Shown in pieces: positions 26,434 to 35,336 of a stretch of DNA of 38,423 bases; within the stretch, counting starts at the first letter, position 1; each line of letters starts with the position of its first letter. The notes under the pieces were generated by a model. The model made no database searches. It worked only from the letters and a program-made list of their open reading frames with translations, and was not told the DNA's origin. Position numbers and translations under genes: made by a program. The DNA comes from a virus. The stretch is from positions 1 through 38,423 of IMG/VR virus record IMGVR_UViG_3300046674_000251. One strand, 5' to 3'.

Positions 26434-27513
26434 ATGGGACTCCTCGACTACCTCGTAAACTGGAAGCAGCCCACACCCCAGCAGCAGATGGCGAACTTCG
26501 CCAATGCTCTGCGGCCCGCTCCCCCGCCCATGCTGGCCCGGCCTGCAGCAGCCCCGAAGACGGTCTACACCGCACCGCGTGTGACGTGGGCGCCCCAGGT
26601 CGCCGCGGGCCGCGTCGCTGCGCCTGCAGCTCCAGTGTACCGGGGTGGCGGTGGAGTCTCGCCACAGGTCGCGGCAGCGAATGCGGCCCAGGCGAAGGCT
26701 GACGCTGCAGAGGCAAAGGCCAAGAAGGAAGCCAAGGACCGCAGCCGCAAGGAGAATGCGGCGACCAAGGCCCTCGTAGACCAGCAGGTCGGGCTGAGCG
26801 CCGCCTTCGGAAAGCAGCGCGACAAGAAGCTAGCGAACATCTCCAGCACTTTCACGACGAGCGACGCGAACCTCCTAAAGGGCTACGGCCAGGCCCTGGG
26901 AGGCTTGCGCGAGTCTGCGAAGGACAACGACAAGAGTGAAGGCGACTCGAGCTTTCAGAACGTCGCCAATGCAGCCCGCGAGCGTAGCGATGTCGTCTCA
27001 CAAGTCGGCGACAACGGTGGCGGCGAGACCGACATCCTGAAGGCTCAGCTCGCGGCTCTGCGGAACTACTCGACCAACCAGAGCGAGATCAACCGCTCGT
27101 TCTTCGATACACTCGGCAGTATCAACCGCTCGATCACGTCGCTGAACGTCGACACGGCGACGAGTCGCAATGGTCTGTGGAGCCAGTCTGAGGCAGACCG
27201 GGAAGCTGCGTGGGCGAACTACTACAACCAGCAGGCCGACACCTGGACACAGATCACGAACATCGAGAACAGCAACAACAACACCGACAGTGACACCAGC
27301 GTCGCATACAAGAAGACTCAGCCAAACTCCGGTAAGACAGCCGCCACCTACGCCGGTGCAAACTACTCGAAGAAGGCCAACTCCACCCTGGACAAGTGGA
27401 GTGGCAAGGGGGCGGCCGAGATACGGAAGCCCACGAGTATCAACGCTGCAGCGACCGTCAACCTCGGTGGGCCCATGAAGCGCGCTGAAGGCGCAACCTT
27501 GAGGAAGTGGTAG
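26434..27513 (+). CDS. putative internal virion protein
   Basis: A 359-residue protein. The ATG at 26434 comes one base after the previous stop, with AGAGG upstream. It starts with MGLLDYLVNW, then a Pro/Ala-rich stretch (about 20-75), an Ala/Lys/Glu coiled-coil-like helix (about 85-115) and an Asn/Ser-rich C-terminal half ending in a basic tail. The family is not recognised. Its context among adaptor and nozzle genes and the low-complexity, helical make-up suggest a structural, perhaps ejected, component. Confidence 0.5.
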   Translation: MGLLDYLVNWKQPTPQQQMANFANALRPAPPPMLARPAAAPKTVYTAPRVTWAPQVAAGRVAAPAAPVYRGGGGVSPQVAAANAAQAKADAAEAKAKKEAKDRSRKENAATKALVDQQVGLSAAFGKQRDKKLANISSTFTTSDANLLKGYGQALGGLRESAKDNDKSEGDSSFQNVANAARERSDVVSQVGDNGGGETDILKAQLAALRNYSTNQSEINRSFFDTLGSINRSITSLNVDTATSRNGLWSQSEADREAAWANYYNQQADTWTQITNIENSNNNTDSDTSVAYKKTQPNSGKTAATYAGANYSKKANSTLDKWSGKGAAEIRKPTSINAAATVNLGGPMKRAEGATLRKW

Positions 27514-27514
27514 G

Positions 27515-28306
27515 ATGAACCCCGACGTAGCCGTGACCCTGGATGAGGCTGTACAGGAGATCCTGAGCACCCTCACCGGCCTGGACATCTCGTACCGCCC
27601 GGAGCTCGATCGCTATCGGGCAGTGACTCGTCACCTGAACAAGGCCCTGCGCCTGACCGCGCTGGACTCCGAGTGGAGCTACTACAGCTCTGTCGAGAAC
27701 GTCGGCACTGCAGTCCTGGGTGACACCGAGGTCTCGTTGCGCTCCACGCTACGGCCACGAATCATCAACGACGATGCTGTCCGGCTCGTCGACGACAAGG
27801 GCGTGCCCCGGGTGTGGGCGTACTTCCTGCCGCGCGACTCCCTGCACAAGTACAACGGTCGCCGGCAGGGCCTGTGGTGTGCGCACACCAAGAGCACGCT
27901 GCTGTTCTCCCGTGCCCTCGGGTACGCCGAGGAAGGGCTCACGATCCAGGTACCTGTGATGCGCGAGCCCCGGATGTTCCGGCTACCTACTCTTCCGGAG
28001 GATACGAATGAGCCTGTACCAACTGTCCCCCAGGACGTGCGAGAGCAAATCCTCGACTTCGACTACCCGGATCTCGTCCTCGCTCGTGCAGCTTTCCTCT
28101 ACGCGCAGAGCGACCCCGTGGCGCAGCCTCGCGTCCAGACGCTGGAGGATCAATACAAGACCATGATGTACGCCCTGGTCGAGCGCGACGAGCGCAACAC
28201 GGACAGCGCGTATCAGAACGACTTCTTCGTCCCGATGGACGGCGATCTCTTCGGGCAGACTGGCCACCACTCGCACCCGCACTCCGCTGAGCGGGGCTGG
28301 TCGTAG
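27515..28306 (+). CDS. head-tail adaptor (tail tubular protein A-like)
   Basis: A 263-residue protein. ATG at 27515, one base after the previous stop, with GAGGAAG upstream. It starts with helical 'VTLDEAVQEILSTLTGLD' and 'AVTRHLNKALRLTALDSEW', has a beta-rich middle ('VWAYFLPRDSLHKYNG'), and ends with a helix (LDFDYPDLVLARAAFLYAQSDP ... QTLEDQYKTMMYALVERDE). This is the layout of T7 gp11 / P22 gp4-type adaptors, which ring the portal and receive the nozzle. The nozzle gene follows at once, with a one-base overlap, as in many podoviruses. Confidence 0.75.
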   Translation: MNPDVAVTLDEAVQEILSTLTGLDISYRPELDRYRAVTRHLNKALRLTALDSEWSYYSSVENVGTAVLGDTEVSLRSTLRPRIINDDAVRLVDDKGVPRVWAYFLPRDSLHKYNGRRQGLWCAHTKSTLLFSRALGYAEEGLTIQVPVMREPRMFRLPTLPEDTNEPVPTVPQDVREQILDFDYPDLVLARAAFLYAQSDPVAQPRVQTLEDQYKTMMYALVERDERNTDSAYQNDFFVPMDGDLFGQTGHHSHPHSAERGWS

Positions 28307-30693
28307 TGGCGGGGCCGAAGACGCGGCCGCCGGCGCCGATCGATCGACCGCTCTCCAAGGCGTTCCTCCGAAAGTTCAGTGGCTGGAGCACAGCCTCTGC
28401 GCCGGGCCTCAGCGAACCGACGTCGCTGCGGATCCTGGAGAACATGCAGGTGACTCGCGAGGGCGCGGTGGCAATTCGGCCGGCGCTGCGGTCCATCATG
28501 ACCGAGCACCAGTGGCTGACAACAAACTTCCAGTCCACGATGGTTGGCGGGTTCGAGCACTTCTTCCTGAACGACGGGCGCAAGGCATTCCTGTTCGCTA
28601 CCCGCCTGACGAGTGGTGTCGTGGCCTTCAAGGTCGCGAGCGAGAATGCAGCGACCAAGCGGTACGACATCGGCAGTCTTGCTCAGGCAGGGTTCAGTGT
28701 ACCGCAGGGTGAGACGACCCTGAACTTCAGCAGCGCAACGACCTTCGTCAAGTACCTCCAGATCGACAACAAGATCTTTGCCCTCAGCGACGGGGGCGAG
28801 GCCCTGCGCCTCTTCAACGTTGGCACGACAAAGACCGCCAAGCGGATTACGCCCATCACCCAGCCCGCCTGGACCGGGACTGATGCGCTGACCATCCGCC
28901 ACCCGGACGCTGCCTGGATCAATGCGACGAACAAGATCACGATCCCGGCTGCAGAGACTGCAACCGCCTCGACCCTGATCAGCAGCACGGCGAGCGCGAA
29001 CGAGTACAGCTACGGGTTCTTCTACACCTTCGAGAACGAGGTGGGAGAGAGTGCTGCCAGCCAGGTGACGATCATTCGTGCGGCAAAGCCCTGGAGCCAG
29101 TGGCGCTTCATCGCACCAGGAGCCGCCGGCGAGGAGACCTCGACCAGCGTGACTGAGCCCGCAATGGCAATGGACCAGCTCGTTGCGATCATCCCGGCCG
29201 CTACCTTCACTGCAGCCCTCGCACAGGGCGCGACAAAGTGGAACCTGTACATGTTCACCTGGAGCAACCAGGGGTCTGTCCCACCCGAGGGGATCCAGGT
29301 CGCGAGCCGTCCACTCTCGAGTACGAGCACCAAGGACAAGGACAGCTGGCTCCAGTGTACCGCCGCGATCAGCGTGAACAGCGGCTCGGCGGTCCTCCCG
29401 ACAGCGCTGAACCGCTTCAACTTCTCGGATCCCTCCAACGCCGGCCAGGGCCTCGTGGCGGGCGACCGGCTCATCCTGGCGAACGATCGTAGCAACGGTG
29501 CGCTCATCCGGTGGAGCAGTAACCAGATCAGTGAGTACACGAACTTCTCTCCGAGTAAGGGCGGTGGCCAGAAGACGCTCACGTCCGGCAACCTCCACGT
29601 CCCTGTGTCTATCAAGCTGTGGCAGAACCCGCAGTCTGTAGACACAATCACCATCCTCTGCATGGGTGTCGACGGGTACAGCACAAGTTACTACATGGCG
29701 CCGGCCGAGGTCTCGGGCCAGAGCACCAGTACACAGATCATGGGCTTTGAAGAGACGACTGCAACACCTGGTACAGTGAGTCCGTATGGTGTAGAGGTCC
29801 TGAATAACGCTCTATACCACCCGCTCGACACCATGCTCATGAAGAGTACGGCTGCCAACTACAACATCAACCACTCGCCGATCACAGACAATATCGCGAA
29901 CAAGTGGACCGAGCTGCTCAACAAGCAGAACATCATCAGCAGCCAGCACGACAACCGCCTCTACTACCTGGTACACAACCCGGACGGCGCTGCCCTGGAG
30001 GAGAACTGCAAGGGCAACGAGATCTGGGTCTACGACGGCGCGAAGGACCAGGGTAGCTGGAGCCGCTGGCTCGTGCAGGGCATCACCATGAGCAAGGTGG
30101 AGGTGGCCGGCAAGCTGTACCTTGGGCTCGCGCGGCCCGAGGGGCTCTTCGTGTTCGACTCGGACAAGGTGACAGACGATACGGCCGCGAGCGGAACGAC
30201 CGTACAGAAGCCGATCCCCTTCAAGATGGAGACGAACACACAGGGCGCGAACCGAGGGCACGACGCCTGGGCCTACCTGAAGCAGATGAACGTCGTGCTC
30301 GCCAACTGGCGCGGCTACCTGCGCTACGGGCTCCGAGGCTTCGACAACAACGGCCTGGAGGTGGAAGTCTACAAGGACTACCGCAGCAAGGAAGCGGGGC
30401 CATACGAGCCGATTCCGCGGATGGCACCCTTCGATATCCATGACTTCCTGCAGGTCGGCCGGACGATGAAGGAGTGGTACTTCTTCATCGAGAACCGGAC
30501 AGACGGCAGCGGGCCCTTGCCTGGCTACGGTCAGATCAACTACGTCCAGTACGCCTACACGCCGGCGTCCGTGAACATCGGCGGCGAGTACGGGTCGGTC
30601 GAGACGTTCGACTACTCTCGAGATGTCTCCGGCTACCCGTCAACCTCTTTTAACGGAGTACCTGAACCGTATCTCGACTCACGGCAACCATAG
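28306..30693 (+). CDS. tail nozzle (tail tubular protein B-like)
   Basis: A 795-residue protein. The GTG at 28306 overlaps the previous TAG by one base. The N-terminus shows the typical 'LRILENMQVTREGAVAIRPALRSI', seen where gp12-type nozzle proteins begin. It continues with repeated beta-rich blades (GFEHFFLNDGRKAFLFA; KIFALSDGGEALRLFN; GLFVFDSDKV) that fit a beta-propeller. The length matches T7 gp12. It would form the hexameric end of the short tail and carry fibres. Confidence 0.75.
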   Translation: MAGPKTRPPAPIDRPLSKAFLRKFSGWSTASAPGLSEPTSLRILENMQVTREGAVAIRPALRSIMTEHQWLTTNFQSTMVGGFEHFFLNDGRKAFLFATRLTSGVVAFKVASENAATKRYDIGSLAQAGFSVPQGETTLNFSSATTFVKYLQIDNKIFALSDGGEALRLFNVGTTKTAKRITPITQPAWTGTDALTIRHPDAAWINATNKITIPAAETATASTLISSTASANEYSYGFFYTFENEVGESAASQVTIIRAAKPWSQWRFIAPGAAGEETSTSVTEPAMAMDQLVAIIPAATFTAALAQGATKWNLYMFTWSNQGSVPPEGIQVASRPLSSTSTKDKDSWLQCTAAISVNSGSAVLPTALNRFNFSDPSNAGQGLVAGDRLILANDRSNGALIRWSSNQISEYTNFSPSKGGGQKTLTSGNLHVPVSIKLWQNPQSVDTITILCMGVDGYSTSYYMAPAEVSGQSTSTQIMGFEETTATPGTVSPYGVEVLNNALYHPLDTMLMKSTAANYNINHSPITDNIANKWTELLNKQNIISSQHDNRLYYLVHNPDGAALEENCKGNEIWVYDGAKDQGSWSRWLVQGITMSKVEVAGKLYLGLARPEGLFVFDSDKVTDDTAASGTTVQKPIPFKMETNTQGANRGHDAWAYLKQMNVVLANWRGYLRYGLRGFDNNGLEVEVYKDYRSKEAGPYEPIPRMAPFDIHDFLQVGRTMKEWYFFIENRTDGSGPLPGYGQINYVQYAYTPASVNIGGEYGSVETFDYSRDVSGYPSTSFNGVPEPYLDSRQP

Positions 30694-30698
30694 CGCCG

Positions 30699-30747
30699 AG
30701 GTAGCCCAAAACTAGGTATAATCATCTTTATGTGCTTTGGGCTACCT
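30699..30747 (+). promoter_or_regulatory. 12-bp hairpin with TATAAT in the loop
   Basis: AGGTAGCCCAAA (30699-30710) pairs perfectly with TTTGGGCTACCT (30736-30747). The 25-base loop contains TATAAT (30717-30722) inside AGGTATAAT. No good -35 is seen 17 bases upstream. The right arm ends two bases before the GGAGGA of the 30759 gene. It may be a promoter for the packaging genes, an RNA-processing site or a leader structure. The loop is far larger than that of an N4-type hairpin promoter. Confidence 0.5.
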
Positions 30748-30758
30748 ACGGAGGAACA

Positions 30759-31472
30759 ATGAGTCAAGCGGAGAAGGCGGCTCTCTGGCGAGAGCTGAAG
30801 GAGCGGGGCGTGGAATTTCCGCTCCACTACCGGGAGTATTCACAGACCCAGCTGGAAGAGGCACTCGATGCCCTCGTCGCTGAGGAGCCTCAGAATACCA
30901 CCCCCGCCGCCCCGGCACCCGCGCCGCGCACTGCAGCCTCGCAGCCCCGGAAGAGTCTGAATCTTCCTCTCCGCGAACCCGACAAGGTTGCGGGCCTGCG
31001 CCTCAACACGCACGCCGAGGACGAGCCGCTGCGTGTCGACGAGAATGGTCTGATCTGGTACCAGGACGAGGTGCGCAAGGCTGCGTTCCCCAAGCCGCGC
31101 GGCCGGCGTGTGCTCGACTACCTCGATCCCGGCGTGCGCACCGAGACTGCGCAGACCGGCAACGGCTACACTGAGACGTTCGAGATGCCCGGCGATCAGG
31201 CACGTCCCTCGCAGGTGAAGATCACACTCCCGACTCACCAGGTCGGGATCTACCGGGATCCGAACATGCCGTTCAAGATTCACCTCTACAACGACAACCG
31301 TGGCTTCGACCTGTTCGAGGTCCGGGATTTCTACGGTGGCGCTGACCTCGTTCCCGAGGACATCAAGACCGTCTACGTCGGGCAGAGCCTCTGCTACGAC
31401 ATCCGCACCACCCGCCGCGCGATCGAGGCGGAGTACCGAGAGAAACTGCTCAAGAAGGAGATCAGCGAATGA
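30759..31472 (+). CDS. hypothetical protein, first gene of packaging block
   Basis: A 237-residue protein. ATG at 30759 after GGAGGA (30750-30755); an upstream start at 30732 would run through the hairpin and is not favoured. Residues 1-45 look like a small helical DNA-binding-type fold of the LEM/SAP kind (ALWRELKERGVEFPLHYREY). A Pro/Ala-rich linker follows, then a beta-rich domain with 'FKIHLYNDNRGFDLFEVRDFYGG' and a charged C-terminal helix. The family is not recognised. The ATGA overlap with the next gene (31469) indicates coupled translation. Confidence 0.65.
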   Translation: MSQAEKAALWRELKERGVEFPLHYREYSQTQLEEALDALVAEEPQNTTPAAPAPAPRTAASQPRKSLNLPLREPDKVAGLRLNTHAEDEPLRVDENGLIWYQDEVRKAAFPKPRGRRVLDYLDPGVRTETAQTGNGYTETFEMPGDQARPSQVKITLPTHQVGIYRDPNMPFKIHLYNDNRGFDLFEVRDFYGGADLVPEDIKTVYVGQSLCYDIRTTRRAIEAEYREKLLKKEISE

Positions 31473-32044
31473 CCGAGAACCCGACACCTGTCGAGGACCT
31501 GCCCGAGCTGCCCGAAGACCTGCAAAAGGAAGTCGATGCCGCTCTGGGCACCTCGCCGGCGCTAACGCACACGATCCTCCAGATCTGGGCGAGCGTGCTC
31601 TCCAACATCGAGGCGAACGAGGGCGAGCACATCTCCCCGCGCTACGCGAACTCGATCGTGAGCAACTGGCCGCGACTGAATTTCCAGGAGGTCAGCGCCT
31701 ACACTCGCCAGTACTTCACCTACCTCAAGGCCCTGCGCGAGATCCTGACTGCCGAGATCGACAAGGATCCGGCCGCCCTGGAGCGCGTGGAGAACGACGC
31801 CGAGGACAACCGCGAGCACTACCTGGAGCTCATCGGCGCCTGGCAGGAGCAGATCGAGCAGTGGGAGCAGGACTGGGACAGCGACGATCACGGATCCCAC
31901 ATCAGCCTGGCTGCGCTCGCCGACGCCACGAGCTTCTTCGTCGGCGCACAGGGACTCGTGGAGCACCTGTCGCAGATCAACTTCCAGTTCTCCGATGAGG
32001 ACCGTGAGGCTCTGCGCCTGCGGCTCCTGGCTGTTAAGGGGTAG
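31469..32044 (+). CDS. hypothetical acidic protein
   Basis: A 191-residue protein coupled to the previous gene by ATGA. It is strongly acidic and helical (LPELPEDLQKEVDAALG; EQIEQWEQDWDSDD), with a hydrophobic helical core (ILQIWASVLSNIEA). No family is recognised. Its place directly before the scaffold-like gene suggests a role in assembly or packaging. Confidence 0.65.
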   Translation: MTENPTPVEDLPELPEDLQKEVDAALGTSPALTHTILQIWASVLSNIEANEGEHISPRYANSIVSNWPRLNFQEVSAYTRQYFTYLKALREILTAEIDKDPAALERVENDAEDNREHYLELIGAWQEQIEQWEQDWDSDDHGSHISLAALADATSFFVGAQGLVEHLSQINFQFSDEDREALRLRLLAVKG

Positions 32045-32046
32045 CA

Positions 32047-33114
32047 GTGAGTGATGGTGCGACTCTGGAAAATACTGGGGGTGTCCCGCTTCCTGCTGAC
32101 GGTGAGGCGCTCTTTGCGACGCTCATGGACCAACTGGTGTCTGACGCGGATGGCGAAGCGTCAGGCGAAGGCGGCACGGAGGGCGCTGCTCCTGCAGCTG
32201 GAGCTGGAGAGCCAACTGCTCCGGTGCAAGGAACTGGAGCAGCAGCACCAGGTGCTCCTGCACAGGCAGCAGGAGACGCGGGAGTCGGAGGCGTTTCACA
32301 GCCCACCGGCGCAGGAACTGCGGGAGGCGCTGGGACTGGAGCCGCCGGCGAAGCTGGGCAGGCCCCCGAAGAGCCTAGTGGAGTAGATGCCGCTACCCTG
32401 GAGCCGCGCTTCGGGGAGATGCTGACGGCTCTCGAGACCCGACAGGCCGACGAGCTTCGACAGGCTGCGCTTGCAGAGGTCCAGACGGAGTACTCCAAGT
32501 ACTTCGATGCGATCAACCAGCACCCGCGCGCACTCGTCGGCCAGGAAGTGCCGAGCATGGTGGGCGAGGGCATGGAGGTCTTGCGGGACTCCGCGGATGC
32601 CCGGGACTGGCAGGATGCTGCCAAGCAGCAGCTTGCCGCCGAGGTCAAGGCTCGTGCCGAACGTCAGTCTGACGCGGTCAAGCCGATGATGCAGACGCTG
32701 CACGCCAGCGTCGAACTCTTCCGGCAGAACCACGACCTCATCCCGAACACGCGGCAGTTCGACCGTGAGCTTGCTGATCGCTTCGCGGCGCTCAGCAAGC
32801 CCTATGAGCTGCGTGTTGAGGGAAAGCTCAGCGGGTTCTCGATCCCGGTCCAGCCGCTCGTCGACTCGGTGCGGGCCCAGCTCGTTGCCGAGAGGGCAGC
32901 CAAGGTCACTCCGCCTGCCCCGCCGGCACCCGCCGGCCAGCCGACTGCGCAGCAACAGCGAGCCGCAGAGCAGACGCGGAACGATGTCGGACAGTTCCAC
33001 AACCCGGACGCTCCCCAGGCAGGGATCCAGAGCAAGGCTGGGATGTCCGGCGAGTCTGCCGAGGACTACTCGGCCCTGTGGGGAACCCTGGGACTGCCGA
33101 ATCTGAGGCTCTGA
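32047..33114 (+). CDS. probable scaffolding protein
   Basis: A 355-residue protein. GTG at 32047 after AAGGGG. Residues 30-120 are an acidic Gly/Ala/Pro low-complexity stretch. The rest is helical and charged (LETRQADELRQAALAEVQTE; AKQQLAAEVKARAERQSDAV), with a Pro/Gln-rich hinge (about 280-315) and a short C-terminal helix-like end. This is the usual look of capsid scaffolds. The position before terminase rather than before the capsid is unusual: capsid lies about 15 kb upstream. The call rests on composition. Confidence 0.55.
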   Translation: MSDGATLENTGGVPLPADGEALFATLMDQLVSDADGEASGEGGTEGAAPAAGAGEPTAPVQGTGAAAPGAPAQAAGDAGVGGVSQPTGAGTAGGAGTGAAGEAGQAPEEPSGVDAATLEPRFGEMLTALETRQADELRQAALAEVQTEYSKYFDAINQHPRALVGQEVPSMVGEGMEVLRDSADARDWQDAAKQQLAAEVKARAERQSDAVKPMMQTLHASVELFRQNHDLIPNTRQFDRELADRFAALSKPYELRVEGKLSGFSIPVQPLVDSVRAQLVAERAAKVTPPAPPAPAGQPTAQQQRAAEQTRNDVGQFHNPDAPQAGIQSKAGMSGESAEDYSALWGTLGLPNLRL

Positions 33115-34581
33115 GTGAGCAACCGGTTCCCGGTGCATTACCGGCCACGCCCATACCAGGCGGAGCTCCACCAAATGTGGGACTCCAAGCGGGTGGGCGT
33201 GGCTGTGTACCCGCGCCAGAGTGGTAAAGACGTCGCGATGGGCATGCAGTCCATCACCCGACGGCTGAAGATCGCCCAGAGCACGGGCACGTACATCTCT
33301 CTGAACAACCCGATGATTCGTGATATCATCTGGCAGAAGACGTACTTTGATGCTACCGAGAACCGGATGCTCCACCTCCTCTCGGACAACACTCCGAAGC
33401 ACCTGGTCAAGTGGAAAGATACCGTGATGGAGGGCGTCTTCACCAACGGGAGTCGCCTGAAGTTCCAGGGTTACTTCCAGAGTGGCCAGGACAACAACGG
33501 TGTCGGCACTGCGTTCCAGGACTACGCGATCACCGAGCTCGCGCTGTTCTCCCGTGAGGATCCGATCCCTCGACTCATGCCGATCATCACCGGCGAGCAC
33601 GAGGAAAAGAAGCTCATGATCGCCAGCACTCCTCGTGGCAAGCGGCGGAACCCGCTGTGGCAGCTGATGGAGTCCATGAAGGGCGATCCGAGCTTCCAGG
33701 TGATCGTGCGGACGATCGACGACCTGAACCAGATGATGAAGCGCGCCGGCCTCCCGCCTGTGCGTAGCCAGCAGCAGCTCGACATGGACCGTGAGGCGTA
33801 CTTCAAGCGGTTCGGCAACGACCGCATGTTCGAGCAGGAGTACTACTGCTCGTTCGAGGAGATGGATGCCGCCGCCGTCTATGGTGAGGCATACACCAAG
33901 CTGATCGAGGAGAAGCGGGACGAGGTCTTCAACCTCAACACCGCCCATCCTGTGTACGTGGCGTTCGACATCGGTGCGTCGGGCATGCACAGTGACGCGA
34001 CGAGCTGGATCGCGTTCCAGTGGTACAACGGCAAGTTGTTCCTGTTCGACTGTGGTGAGGGCCACGGCAGGGCCCTGCCGGAGTATGTGGACGTGCTGCG
34101 TGAGAAACCCTGGTTCTCGCAGATCCGCCAGATCATCCTACCCTGGGACGGCGACCACCACGAGAAGGCTGTCAACACGACCCCGGCCGACATGATGCGG
34201 CAGAAGTTCCCCAACGTCGCTGTGCTCGCGAAGAGCAACAAGGTGTACAAGATCCCGGGCAGCCGTGCCGGCGACTTCGACATCATCACCGACATCCAGC
34301 AGGTGCGAATGCAGCTGTACAACACAATCATCCACAAGGCCAACTGTGACTGGCTCCTGGAGTGCCTGGAGAACTACAAGTACGAGTTCAACACCAAGAT
34401 GCAGGAGTGGAGCGAGAAGCCGCTGCACGACAAGCACTCACACATGATGGATGCACTGCGCTACGTGGTCCAGTCAACCAAAGAACTCGACTTCTTTGGC
34501 GGAAATTTTTTCGATGAATCGAGTTCAGTCCCGCGCAAGAGCGCGAACTATGAGGAAGATTGGAGTGGAGTGTGGAGCTGA
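33115..34581 (+). CDS. terL: terminase large subunit
   Basis: A 488-residue protein. GTG at 33115, directly after the previous stop. The ATPase part has a Walker A-like YPRQSGK38D, a Walker B region DYAITE141L and a coupling motif I-A-S-T172-P-R-G-K. The nuclease part has AFD285IGASGMHSDATSW, PWD345GDHH and a late H-S-H-M-M-D446-A-L. These Asp residues are the expected RNase H-fold metal ligands. It packages DNA into proheads through the portal and cuts concatemers. Genes at 34572-35336 follow in overlapping frames, the last a candidate small subunit. Confidence 0.9.
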   Translation: MSNRFPVHYRPRPYQAELHQMWDSKRVGVAVYPRQSGKDVAMGMQSITRRLKIAQSTGTYISLNNPMIRDIIWQKTYFDATENRMLHLLSDNTPKHLVKWKDTVMEGVFTNGSRLKFQGYFQSGQDNNGVGTAFQDYAITELALFSREDPIPRLMPIITGEHEEKKLMIASTPRGKRRNPLWQLMESMKGDPSFQVIVRTIDDLNQMMKRAGLPPVRSQQQLDMDREAYFKRFGNDRMFEQEYYCSFEEMDAAAVYGEAYTKLIEEKRDEVFNLNTAHPVYVAFDIGASGMHSDATSWIAFQWYNGKLFLFDCGEGHGRALPEYVDVLREKPWFSQIRQIILPWDGDHHEKAVNTTPADMMRQKFPNVAVLAKSNKVYKIPGSRAGDFDIITDIQQVRMQLYNTIIHKANCDWLLECLENYKYEFNTKMQEWSEKPLHDKHSHMMDALRYVVQSTKELDFFGGNFFDESSSVPRKSANYEEDWSGVWS

Positions 34582-34877
34582 AGCGACACAAGAGCATCGC
34601 TGAGGCGCTGCAGTACGTGGCGGACCACCCGGTCGGAAGTACTGCTGCGCCGATCGATGCCCCCGTATATGAGCTCGTGTGCCATGCCCTGTTCCAGGTT
34701 GCGAACAGCCCGGACGCCAGCGTCCGCGGATCCTACGCCAAGGCGAACCGGGCCCAGAAGCTGATCTTGAACCGAATGGTCGGCCGGCGCCGGCCAGGCA
34801 CCCACCCGGCTCAGACTCGCACCGAGGAGATCGAGTTCATTGACCTCACCGTCTCGACTGAGGCGGTGCAGGCATGA
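34572..34877 (+). CDS. hypothetical protein overlapping terminase
   Basis: A 101-residue protein. GTG at 34572 is preferred: GGAG at 34562-34565 gives better spacing than a TTG at 34560. It overlaps the end of terL by 10 bases. Helical N-terminus (HKSIAEALQYVADHP), a basic middle (KANRAQKLILNRMVGRRRPG) and an acidic end. No family is recognised. The location suggests a packaging accessory or DNA-binding role, unproven. Confidence 0.6.
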   Translation: MELKRHKSIAEALQYVADHPVGSTAAPIDAPVYELVCHALFQVANSPDASVRGSYAKANRAQKLILNRMVGRRRPGTHPAQTRTEEIEFIDLTVSTEAVQA

Positions 34878-35062
34878 GCGACTTGCAGCCCGTGGTCCTC
34901 CAAGAGATCAGGATCCGGCAGATCATGGTCGAGGACCGGAACAGCCCCGTCGTAGAGGTCCTGATGGACGACGACGCTTCGCTCGTCCAGCAGCTCGGGC
35001 TCCTGGAGTTTGCCAAAGACACCGTCATTCGGACAGCAAGGGGGGAATATGATGACAGTTGA
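34874..35062 (+). CDS. small hypothetical protein
   Basis: A 62-residue protein starting in an ATGA overlap with the gene before and ending 11 bases into the next. It shows alternating beta-like strands (VVLQEIRIRQIMVED; SPVVEVLMDD) and an acidic character. No family is recognised. Tight coupling on both sides argues that it is real. Confidence 0.55.
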   Translation: MSDLQPVVLQEIRIRQIMVEDRNSPVVEVLMDDDASLVQQLGLLEFAKDTVIRTARGEYDDS

Positions 35063-35336
35063 GATTGTTGAGCGGCGCCACTTCCGCAAGGAGGTTCCGA
35101 AGGAGCACCGCCCGTCCCTGGACACCCGGCTGCGCTGGCTCTGGAACCAGCGGTTCGGGACGGTTCAGACTGTCTGGAAGGACAGTCCCGACATGCTGGA
35201 CAAGACGGCAGCGACACTGATCCTGCAGGCCATCATGGCGAAAGATCTCGACTCGATTTCGCTGCTCTTTCAACGGCTTGAAGGAGGTCCGCAGGTAGAT
35301 GAGGAAGTGCTGGAACAGGCTTCGATGCGGGTATAG
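35052..35336 (+). CDS. possible small terminase subunit
   Basis: A 94-residue protein. ATG at 35052 is chosen for spacing from AGGGGGG (35039-35045); the preceding ATG at 35049 is also possible. Basic N-terminal half (RRHFRKEVPKEHRPSLDTR), then helices 'TAATLILQAIMAKDLDSISLLFQRLEGGP'. This resembles the C-terminal part of small terminases that ends in a R-L-E-G-x-P-type motif. It is the last rightward gene and lies near terL. No clear helix-turn-helix was confirmed. Its 3' end overlaps the leftward gene 35233-35547 by 104 bases. Confidence 0.45.
   Translation: MTVEIVERRHFRKEVPKEHRPSLDTRLRWLWNQRFGTVQTVWKDSPDMLDKTAATLILQAIMAKDLDSISLLFQRLEGGPQVDEEVLEQASMRV

Noticed and set aside
30732-30758. 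Upstream start for the 30759 gene
   Set aside because: It would lie inside the hairpin arm and lacks a ribosome binding site; GGAGGA serves the ATG at 30759.
32051-32386. Alternative + strand frame inside the scaffold-like gene
   Set aside because: A shadow of the Gly/Ala-rich low-complexity stretch, fully contained in the real gene.
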